64,000 nucleotides of DNA from Roseovarius sp. 217 (GTDB lineage Bacteria > Pseudomonadota > Alphaproteobacteria > Rhodobacterales > Rhodobacteraceae), in the NCBI RefSeq assembly GCF_000152845.1, contig NZ_CH902584.1, positions 1,246,479 through 1,310,478 of the forward strand, read 5' to 3'. Within the stretch, counting starts at the first letter, position 1, and every line of letters starts with the position of its first letter. Below the pieces are notes generated by a model. That model was not told where the DNA came from, ran no database searches, and saw nothing but the letters and a program-made list of their open reading frames with translations. A program made the translations under genes and the position numbers. Shown piece after piece: positions 48,405-55,306 of this stretch.

Positions 48405-49640
48405 ATGTACGATCTCGCAATTCTTTGGGAATGGATCGCCTTTTCCGTTCGCTGGCTGCATGTGGTGACGGCGATGGCATGGATCGGCGCATCGTTGTAT
48501 TTCATCGCGCTTGACTTGATGCTGAAACCGAACGCCGCCCTGCCCGAAGGGGCGCATGGCGAGGAATGGGAGGTGCATGGTGGAGGGTTTTATCACACGG
48601 TCAAGTATCTTGTGGCGCCGGCGCGGATGCCAGAGCATCTGACTTGGCACAAATGGCAGAGCTACGCGACATGGCTCTCGGGTGCGGCGCTTATGATGAT
48701 GCTTTATTGGGTGGGCGGCGAGCTTTATCTGCTCGACCCGACCAAGGCCAACCTGGGGCTCTGGCAAGGAATCCTTATTTCAGGCGGTTCCCTGACGGTT
48801 GGCTGGCTGGCCTATGACAGTTTGTGCAAATCCCGCCTTGGCGCGCGGCCGACGGTGCTGATGCTGCTGCTGTTTGCCATTCTTGTCGCAATGTCCTGGG
48901 GGTATCACCAGATCTTTACCGGGCGTGCCGCGCTCTTGCATCTGGGAGCGTTCACAGCAACGATCATGACCGCCAATGTGTTTTTTCAGATCATGCCGAA
49001 CCAGCGTATCGTGGTGGCTGACCTCAAGGCGGGTCGGATGCCTGACGCCAAATATGGCCAAATCGCCAAGTTGCGTTCAACCCATAACAACTATCTGACT
49101 TTGCCGGTCGTGTTCCTGATGCTCTCCAACCACTATCCGCTGGCCTTCGCCACGGAGTATGCGTGGATCATCGCATCGCTGATCTTCCTGACCGGCGTGA
49201 CCATCCGACACTATTTCAACACTCTGCACAAGACTGGCACGGGCCCGCATTGGACATGGGCTGTTACAACGCTGTTGATGGTGCTGATCGCATGGCTTTC
49301 AACCTTCTCTGGCGACGACACCTTTGACGCGGCAGAAGCCCGCACTCTGACACCCTATGAACAGAAGTTCGCAGCCGCCGAGAGCTTTGAGGATGCCTAT
49401 GTCGCCGTTGTGGGCAACTGCTCGATGTGTCATGCACGCGAGCCGTCTTGGGGCGGGCTGCATTGGGCACCCAAAAACGTGTTTCTTGAAACCGAAAGCG
49501 ACGTGGCCCGCCACGCCGAGCAGATATATATGCAGGCCGGGCTGAGCCACGCGATGCCCCCACCCAATGCGATCCAGATGAGTGCAGGGTCACGAAAGAC
49601 CATTGTGACATGGGTTCGCGAAGTCCGTGAGTTGGATTAG
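48405..49640 (+). CDS. puuD: Membrane-bound cytochrome c urate oxidase PuuD
   Basis: PuuD oxidises urate to 5-hydroxyisourate and passes electrons to a C-terminal cytochrome c domain, replacing classical uricase. From ATG 48405 (GGGAGG upstream) the 411-residue protein has about eight membrane helices starting WLHVVTAMAWIGASLYFIAL, with conserved histidines. The c-type heme site is CSMCH (VVGNCSMCHARE), and the C-terminal methionine ligand is probably in LSHAMPPPNAIQM. It links purine breakdown to the respiratory chain. Confidence 0.94.
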   Translation: MYDLAILWEWIAFSVRWLHVVTAMAWIGASLYFIALDLMLKPNAALPEGAHGEEWEVHGGGFYHTVKYLVAPARMPEHLTWHKWQSYATWLSGAALMMMLYWVGGELYLLDPTKANLGLWQGILISGGSLTVGWLAYDSLCKSRLGARPTVLMLLLFAILVAMSWGYHQIFTGRAALLHLGAFTATIMTANVFFQIMPNQRIVVADLKAGRMPDAKYGQIAKLRSTHNNYLTLPVVFLMLSNHYPLAFATEYAWIIASLIFLTGVTIRHYFNTLHKTGTGPHWTWAVTTLLMVLIAWLSTFSGDDTFDAAEARTLTPYEQKFAAAESFEDAYVAVVGNCSMCHAREPSWGGLHWAPKNVFLETESDVARHAEQIYMQAGLSHAMPPPNAIQMSAGSRKTIVTWVREVRELD

Positions 49641-49832
49641 TCGCATACCTCTCCCACACCGCAAGCCAACCCGATCATCTTGGCCGACACAGGTCCGAAT
49701 TTGGGAAAAATTTCAACGGCCAGCGACTGGGTTCTACCTGTGGGAGTGGGCAAAACTTGGTGGCCGATGGGATGCGCTGGGGTTTTGGAATGAGGCGGGG
49801 CCTATCATGGATGTTCGGATTTTTGTTGAGAC

Positions 49833-49851
49833 GGGTCCGTTGCAATAACTT
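49833..49851 (+). repeat. IS6 remnant terminal inverted repeat, left
   Basis: GGGTCCGTTGCAATAACTT; 17 of 19 bases match the inverted right end. Confidence 0.88.
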
Positions 49852-49886
49852 AGCCTTTGCGTGCTGAGAGCGGGCGGCGGTGTTCT

Positions 49887-50343
49887 TCACGCGGCTTCAG
49901 TGAAGAGTTTGGCCACAAAGTCGATCTCATTCGCGACCTCGATCCTGCAGGTCCCGGACAGTCTCCTGCGCCTGCCGCAGAAAAGCCCTTGCTGCCTTGG
50001 CATTGCGCCTTGCCGTCAGGCGAAAGTCAATCAATTGGCCAATTTGGTCGACGGCTCGCCCTAGAGAGCACCAACGTCCGCCGACCCGGATATAGGTCTC
50101 GTCGACATGCCACTGCAGCCCGCGCCACGAGCGGTGTGCGCCATAAGCCCGTTTGCGGACCTCGGGGCCGAACTTGCGAACCCAGCGATGGATCGTAGAG
50201 GCATCGACCGTCACTCCGCGCTCGGCCAACATGTCGCGCACATCCCTGTACGGCAACGGGTAGCGACACTACCAGCGCACTGCCATACGGACGATCTCAC
50301 GAGGAAACCGGTGCCGTGTGAACGGAGTCTTACCTTGCCCCAT
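49887..50343 (-). pseudogene. IS6-family transposase, nonsense and internal deletion
   Basis: From ATG 50343 the frame reads MGQGKTPFTRHRFPREIVRM, reaches a TAG at 50269-50271 (where relatives have a Tyr after RW), and continues CRYPLPYRDVRDMLAERG with the DDE-domain start WHVDETYIRVGGRW. After RNAKAARAFLRQA the middle of the catalytic domain is missing. The normal C-terminus EIDFVAKLFTEAA then appears in another frame, ending at 49887. At least two inactivating lesions are therefore visible. Confidence 0.88.
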
Positions 50344-50387
50344 CGGCTCCTCCATCATCGAAAAAGAGACCAAGCTACTGCGTCGCC

Positions 50388-50406
50388 AAGTTAAGGCAAC
50401 GGACCC
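50388..50406 (-). repeat. IS6 remnant terminal inverted repeat, right
   Basis: On the minus strand it reads GGGTCCGTTGCCTTAACTT, pairing with the left repeat at 17 of 19 positions. Confidence 0.88.
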
Positions 50407-50437
50407 CTTTTAAGGTATTTAGATAGCTGCTCTCATC

Positions 50438-51463
50438 TTATGGATCAAAGCGTCTCAGACATATTGGGATCAAAATAACCAGCAGCAGAATTCGGGCGAA
50501 ATGATGTATTGCGACGTAGGCAGGGTCATAGCCTAATGCCAAACCAATTGCCGCCATCGCTTCGACCCCGCCGGGCGCAAATGCGATCCAGATTTGTGCA
50601 AGAGGCAATCCCGTAAAGACGTGAGTGATACCGGCGAAGCAGAGCGACACCACGACCGCTGATCCTACCAGCAAAAGCCCTGCCCCAGATAATTGCATGA
50701 GCTTGGAAAGCTTGATGGAGGTCAGTCTCGCACCCAACGCTGCTCCGGTAATGATGAAGCTCGCGTTAACCGCCCAGACGGGCGCGGGTCCTTGCGCCAA
50801 TCCCGCGACATGGGCGCCAGCGCTCAGTAACATTCCAAACAACAAACACGCCGCAGGGATGCCCATGCGCGAACCCCAAAGTCCCAAAGACAGTGCCGTA
50901 GAAACAAGCAGAGCGAGAGGTAAAAGGCCCATCGATGCCATTGGTAAAAAAATTCCGTCTGCATCCAGTAGCATGGCAACGGGTGGAACGACCGACACGA
51001 GGACCAGCAAGCGGAACATTTGTAAAATCAGGATGGTCGTCGCGTCTCCTCGTCCTTCAAGCGCAAGCGCAATTGCATTTGACATCGTTCCGGGGCTCGT
51101 TGCGAGAATGGCGGTATCGCTGTCCATCCCGAAAAGTCTCTTTAACAAAAGCGCGCCCGTCATAAGTGTCGTCCAGAGGCACACCAGCAACATAGTGAGG
51201 CTGACTGACCAAGCACCAATTTGGCTAAGTGCTTCAGCCTCGACCCCGGCGCCCAGTGAGATGCCGATCACGCAAAATGCTAGGTCGCGGAGGCGTTGAT
51301 GAACGGCCAACGAGATGGGAGTAACTGCTGCCACCGCAACCGTAAGAGTGGACCCGATCAAAGCTGCTGCTGGAAGGCCAAGGCCAAGAGCCAGAACGCC
51401 ACCGCCCCCACCAAGGGTGAGGGCGACGACATGTGGCTTCAACTTACTAAGCAGCGGCGGCAC
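50438..51463 (-). CDS. AbrB-family (AbrB_dupl) membrane protein
   Basis: A 341-residue hydrophobic protein with about ten membrane segments arranged as two similar halves (each with a segment like ATSPGTMSNAIALAL or FAPGGVEAMAAIGLAL), the hallmark of the AbrB duplication family. These are often mislabelled as regulators or ammonia monooxygenase; they are probably transporters. GTG 51463 has AGGG upstream and overlaps the tctA stop by 17 bp, so it is translationally coupled as the last gene of tctC-tctB-tctA-abrB. Confidence 0.85.
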   Translation of the reverse strand: MPPLLSKLKPHVVALTLGGGGGVLALGLGLPAAALIGSTLTVAVAAVTPISLAVHQRLRDLAFCVIGISLGAGVEAEALSQIGAWSVSLTMLLVCLWTTLMTGALLLKRLFGMDSDTAILATSPGTMSNAIALALEGRGDATTILILQMFRLLVLVSVVPPVAMLLDADGIFLPMASMGLLPLALLVSTALSLGLWGSRMGIPAACLLFGMLLSAGAHVAGLAQGPAPVWAVNASFIITGAALGARLTSIKLSKLMQLSGAGLLLVGSAVVVSLCFAGITHVFTGLPLAQIWIAFAPGGVEAMAAIGLALGYDPAYVAIHHFARILLLVILIPICLRRFDP

Positions 51464-52955
51464 GACGTGCCCTGCGGGACAACCAAATCGGAGCAAATAC
51501 CACTGCGAACGCAAGGATATAAAGAACAAGACTTGTCCAATCCTCTGTCAGGATCGCCCAATCGCCGCCCGAAATCGACAAAGCGCGGCGCAAGTTGTTT
51601 TCAAACAGCGACCCCAAGACAAAGCCGAGAATGACTGGAGCCAGTGAGAACTCCAGCTTGCGCAGGAACCAGCCAAACACCCCCAAGGCCGTGATCAGGA
51701 ACAGATCATGCGGGTTGCCCACGATGGTATAGATTCCAATGAACGCAAGGATCGCAATCAGCGGCGTCAGATAATGGTGCGGGATCGTTAGCAGCCGTGC
51801 GAACAGACCGACGAGTGGCAAGTTGATCACTAGAAGGGCGACGTTGCCGATATACATGGACGCCACAAGGCCCCATGCAATCTCTGGCTTTTGCGTGAAC
51901 AGGAGCGGACCAGGCTGCACGTTGAACATCAAGAGTGCCCCCAGCAAGATCGCCGTGGTCCCCGAGCCGGGAATACCAAGCGTCAGCATTGGAACCATCG
52001 CCCCGCCCGCAGCTGCGTTATTTGCCGCTTCGGGGGCGGCAAGACCGCGAATGTTGCCAGTACCAAAGCTCTTCGCTTCCTCCGGTCCCGCCAGACGCTT
52101 TTCAGTGCCATAAGCAACCGCTGAGGCGACCGAAGCGCCGGTGCCAGGTAAGACGCCGATGATAAAGCCGATCAAAGAGGACCGCAGGATTGTCCAGCGC
52201 AGCTTAATGATATCGGCGGCCTGCACAAAACTTTTGTCGACAGGCAAGGACTTGAGCGTCCCTTTCACTTGCTGTTCTACCAGGTGGAGCAGTTCGGCCA
52301 TCCCGAACAAGCCGACCACGACAATCAGGAAGTCAATGCCTGCAAGCAGGTCAGGAATCCCGAACGTATAGCGCGGCACGCCAGTATTGGCGTCGATGCC
52401 AATGGTGGCCAGCATCAGCCCGATGAGGGCGCCGAGCAATGTCTTGACAGTGCTTTTGCCAACGAGTGAGGCCAGAGATGCAAATGCAAAGACCATCAAC
52501 GCCACGTAGTTCGCAGGTGAAAACCCAACGGCGACGGATGCGAGGAGCGGACCAAAGAGTGTCATCAGGACGACCGCAATCGTGCCTCCGATAAAACTTG
52601 CCACAGCCGAAGTAGATAGGGCTTTGCCAGCCTCGCCGCGCAAGGCCATCGGGTGACCGTCAAGGGTCGTCATGACTGCGCTCGCATCACCAGGCACGTT
52701 GAGCAGGATCGAAGAAATTCGCCCACCATATTCTGCGCCGTAGTATATACCGGCGAGCAAAATAAGCGCGCTTTCGGGCGGGAAGTTTAGGCCATAGGCG
52801 ATCGGAAGCAGGATCGCGACGCCATTGATTGGCCCAAGCCCCGGAAGTGCGCCAATGAGCGTGCCAAGGAAACAGCCGACCATCACCAACAAGAGGTTAA
52901 AGGGGTCAAGTGCTACGGAAAAGCCCGTCGACAGGCCTGAAAGAATCGCATCCAT
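51447..52955 (-). CDS. tctA: Tripartite tricarboxylate transporter, large membrane subunit TctA
   Basis: TctA is the 12-helix permease of TTT uptake systems. Signatures are GALPGLGPINGVAILLPI, AGIYYGAEYGGRISSIL and LNVPGDASAVMTTLDG; the second half contains GVLPGTGASVASAVAY and LTLGIPGSGTTAILLG. 502 residues, typical. Its ATG overlaps the tctB stop by one base (TAATG). Confidence 0.96.
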   Translation of the reverse strand: MDAILSGLSTGFSVALDPFNLLLVMVGCFLGTLIGALPGLGPINGVAILLPIAYGLNFPPESALILLAGIYYGAEYGGRISSILLNVPGDASAVMTTLDGHPMALRGEAGKALSTSAVASFIGGTIAVVLMTLFGPLLASVAVGFSPANYVALMVFAFASLASLVGKSTVKTLLGALIGLMLATIGIDANTGVPRYTFGIPDLLAGIDFLIVVVGLFGMAELLHLVEQQVKGTLKSLPVDKSFVQAADIIKLRWTILRSSLIGFIIGVLPGTGASVASAVAYGTEKRLAGPEEAKSFGTGNIRGLAAPEAANNAAAGGAMVPMLTLGIPGSGTTAILLGALLMFNVQPGPLLFTQKPEIAWGLVASMYIGNVALLVINLPLVGLFARLLTIPHHYLTPLIAILAFIGIYTIVGNPHDLFLITALGVFGWFLRKLEFSLAPVILGFVLGSLFENNLRRALSISGGDWAILTEDWTSLVLYILAFAVVFAPIWLSRRARRAAAA

Positions 52956-53422
52956 TATTCAGCGTCCCCGCGAAAGAATTCTAGTGCAGCCTCGACCGTT
53001 TCGCCTTCTGGCAAATTAAGGCCCATGAGCGTGAAACAGAGCAAATAGCCAAACACGCCTACTCCTAAGCCAAAGGCCAAGGCCCCAAGCCGCGGCGCGC
53101 CTAGCGTCAGGGCAACGATCGAGCCGAAGAGAATTGTCGAGATGATGAAGCCGAGCGGTTCATAGAGTTCGGCATAAGCAAACAGCAACACCACCATCAG
53201 GGCGATCCTGAACCAAGTGTATTTTGTAACCGCAAAGGGTTCGGCGTCCGGACGCCAAAGTATATACAGAATGCAAGGAATAGCGGCTCCGGCAAGAATG
53301 CGCGGCCAGCTTTCGGGACCCAGAGGGTCGTATTGGAACGGCGCTTGGATCAACGTCCACGCGATATAAGCGTAGGCTAGTGTCACGATCAGCAGAAAGC
53401 TGGCGAAAAGACGGTCGGCCAT
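52955..53422 (-). CDS. tctB: Tripartite tricarboxylate transporter, small membrane subunit TctB
   Basis: A 155-residue protein with four membrane helices (LFASFLLIVTLAYAYIAW, FRIALMVVLLFAYAEL, FIISTILFGSIVAL, FGLGVGVFGYLLCF), as in TctB. AGGAGG lies six bases before ATG 53422. It follows tctC by 69 bp and overlaps tctA by one base. Confidence 0.93.
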   Translation of the reverse strand: MADRLFASFLLIVTLAYAYIAWTLIQAPFQYDPLGPESWPRILAGAAIPCILYILWRPDAEPFAVTKYTWFRIALMVVLLFAYAELYEPLGFIISTILFGSIVALTLGAPRLGALAFGLGVGVFGYLLCFTLMGLNLPEGETVEAALEFFRGDAE

Positions 53423-53491
53423 GGACTGCCTCCTTGGCAAAATAGCGACAAGCCGCCGCCACTTGGGCGACGGCCGATCGGATTAGTCAGA

Positions 53492-54457
53492 TCAGTTGAG
53501 CAAGCCTGCTTCTGTGCTGATTGTGCGCAGAAGGTCCATGTTGGTCGAGATTGCAGCAGTCAGGTCGTCACCCGCGAGATTAAGCGGCAACAGGCCTTTT
53601 TCTGCCTGCACTGTCGCGAATTCTGGCGCTGCGTAAGCTGCCTCGAATGTCGAAACCCAAGCATCATAGTCTTCGTCAGAAACGTCGCCGCCCATGTAGA
53701 AGCCACGCATGATGGTCCATTCGACATCAAAGCCTTGCTCTTTTGCGGTTGGGATCTCTGCGAAGATACCGTCAAGGCGCGCCGGAGACATCGACGCAAG
53801 AACGCGCATTGTGCCGGCTTCGAGATGTGCGGTCATTTCGCCCATGTCGCCAGTGTAGACGCCAATGGAACCACCCAAAAGTGCTGCGATCGCGTCGCCG
53901 CCGCCATCAAACGCAACATAACGCATCGCTCTTGGATCGCCACCAGCACCACGCAGCAATAGCGCAGCTTTCATCCAATCCTGTGAGCCAACGGATCCAC
54001 CGGCACCGATCACAACCGATGCAGGATCCGCGCTAAAGTCTGCCATAAGCGCGCTCAGGTCCTGATATGGGCTATCTGCACGCACGATTACAGCGCCGAA
54101 GTCAGCACCGGCAGTTGCCACCCAGCGAACATCATTCTCATCAAACTCGCCGTATTTGCCCGTCACAATGTTCAAAAGCGAACCCGTCGAAAATGCAACA
54201 ATTGCACTTGCGTCGTCGGTCCGCGTGGTGTTGAAAAGGCTATAGGCAACTGCGCCGATACCGCCGGGCATGAAGCTTACTTCCATTGCGGTTCCCAACT
54301 GTGGCGCCAAGCCTGTTTGCGCAATACGACAAGTCAGGTCAAAACCACCACCTGGGTTCGCAGGTGCGACACATTCTGGTCGAGTGATTTCGGCAAAAGC
54401 TGGCACAGCCAGAGTTGCGGCAACGGCAAACGCGCCGCAGAGGCGGATCAAAGTCAT
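53492..54457 (-). CDS. tctC: Tripartite tricarboxylate transporter, periplasmic binding protein TctC
   Basis: A 321-residue solute-binding protein of the Bug/TctC family with a signal peptide (FAVAATLAVPAFA). The binding-site hallmark after the first strand is CVAPANPGGGFDLTCR, and ADSPYQDLSALMADF and GGSVGSQDWM follow. A GGAGGAG box precedes ATG 54457. The ligand cannot be predicted; carboxylates such as citrate or aromatic acids are usual for the family. Its promoter must lie in the gap with the phased repeats at 54523-54588. Confidence 0.95.
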   Translation of the reverse strand: MTLIRLCGAFAVAATLAVPAFAEITRPECVAPANPGGGFDLTCRIAQTGLAPQLGTAMEVSFMPGGIGAVAYSLFNTTRTDDASAIVAFSTGSLLNIVTGKYGEFDENDVRWVATAGADFGAVIVRADSPYQDLSALMADFSADPASVVIGAGGSVGSQDWMKAALLLRGAGGDPRAMRYVAFDGGGDAIAALLGGSIGVYTGDMGEMTAHLEAGTMRVLASMSPARLDGIFAEIPTAKEQGFDVEWTIMRGFYMGGDVSDEDYDAWVSTFEAAYAAPEFATVQAEKGLLPLNLAGDDLTAAISTNMDLLRTISTEAGLLN

Positions 54458-54522
54458 TGGGGTCTCCTCCCTTTTGAGACAAGCGGGTTTGTCCCACCAC
54501 GAAGGGACCCTACAGAGTGATG

Positions 54523-54588
54523 CTGACAAAAACCTGAGCTGTTTCTGTGGCAAGGCTGACTCAAAACTGACGCGAAGCTGACAGCAAC
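54523..54588. promoter_or_regulatory. Six 11-bp direct repeats (CTGAC array), probable TctD binding sites
   Basis: CTGAC or a one- to two-base variant starts at 54523, 54534 (CTGAG), 54545 (CTGTG), 54556, 54567 and 54578, at exactly 11-bp intervals. Such helically phased direct repeats are the form of site bound by OmpR/PhoB-family dimers. The array lies between divergent tctC (66 bp away) and tctD (38 bp away). I infer that TctD binds it to control both operons. Confidence 0.75.
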
Positions 54589-54625
54589 AAAACGGCTATC
54601 GCAAACACACCTTGACTCATAGACT

Positions 54626-55306
54626 ATGACTATGAGGATCCTCTTGATCGAAGATAATGAAGAATTGGCCGGCACGATCGTTGATCGTCTGCGGGCCGAA
54701 GGCCATTGTGTAGACCGTGAAAGCGACGGGAACGAGGCCAACGACCTGCTTCGCCACTCCCTGTTTGATATCATCCTACTGGACGTCAACCTACCAGGCA
54801 AAAGCGGATATGAAATTCTGCGCTCTTTGCGCGCCCGCGGCGATGCCACGCCTGTGCTGATCCTGACGGCGCGGTCCCAAATCGACGAACGAGTGGTCGG
54901 CTTGGACGCAGGTGCGGACGACTATATGGTCAAACCCTTTGATTTTAGGGAATTGCTTGCCCGATGCCGCGTCCTTGCGCGCCGACGCTCTGGAACAGCC
55001 AGCAATATCTTTGTTGCAGGCGGGCTGTCTTTCGACAGAGCAGCAAAGCGTGCCATTGTTGCAGGAAAAGATGTCGATCTTCGCGCCCGCGAAGTCCAAC
55101 TGCTTGAGATATTGATCGACAACCTTGGCCGGATGCTGACCAAGGAGGAGGTTGCAGACAAACTTTACAGTTTTGACGAAAGCCCAAGCATGAACGCCGT
55201 CGAACAGATTGTCACGCGACTGCGCCGCAAACTGCATGATACGCCACTCGTGATCAAAACCGCTCGTGGCCTAGGCTATATGGCCTATGTTGCCGATGAC
55301 GAGTAA
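54626..55306 (+). CDS. tctD: OmpR-family response regulator, TctD type
   Basis: A receiver domain (residues 1-115: ILLIEDNEELA, phosphoacceptor in IILLDVNLPGKSG, LTARSQ, VKPFDF) is followed by a winged-helix DNA-binding domain (VDLRAREVQLLEILIDN, VEQIVTRLRRKL, KTARGLGYM). 226 residues. There is no evident ribosome site before ATG 54626; ATG 54632 is also possible. It overlaps the kinase gene by 20 bp, so both are co-translated. Confidence 0.94.
   Translation: MTMRILLIEDNEELAGTIVDRLRAEGHCVDRESDGNEANDLLRHSLFDIILLDVNLPGKSGYEILRSLRARGDATPVLILTARSQIDERVVGLDAGADDYMVKPFDFRELLARCRVLARRRSGTASNIFVAGGLSFDRAAKRAIVAGKDVDLRAREVQLLEILIDNLGRMLTKEEVADKLYSFDESPSMNAVEQIVTRLRRKLHDTPLVIKTARGLGYMAYVADDE

Larger units (their letters stand above)
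49833..50406 (-). mobile_element. Decayed IS6-family insertion sequence (574 bp)
   Basis: Matching 19-bp terminal repeats frame a remnant IS6-type transposase. Full-length members are roughly 0.8 kb; this copy has lost a central part of the transposase and carries a nonsense codon, so it cannot move by itself. The 8 bp outside each end (GTTGAGAC and CTTTTAAG) do not match, so no target duplication remains, which points to a later rearrangement or recombination through the element. Confidence 0.88.

Noticed and set aside
49627..49848. 73-codon plus-strand frame between puuD and the IS6 remnant
   Set aside because: It has no recognisable family and ends in the IS terminal repeat. It may be a fragment of a gene cut by the element, but that cannot be supported.
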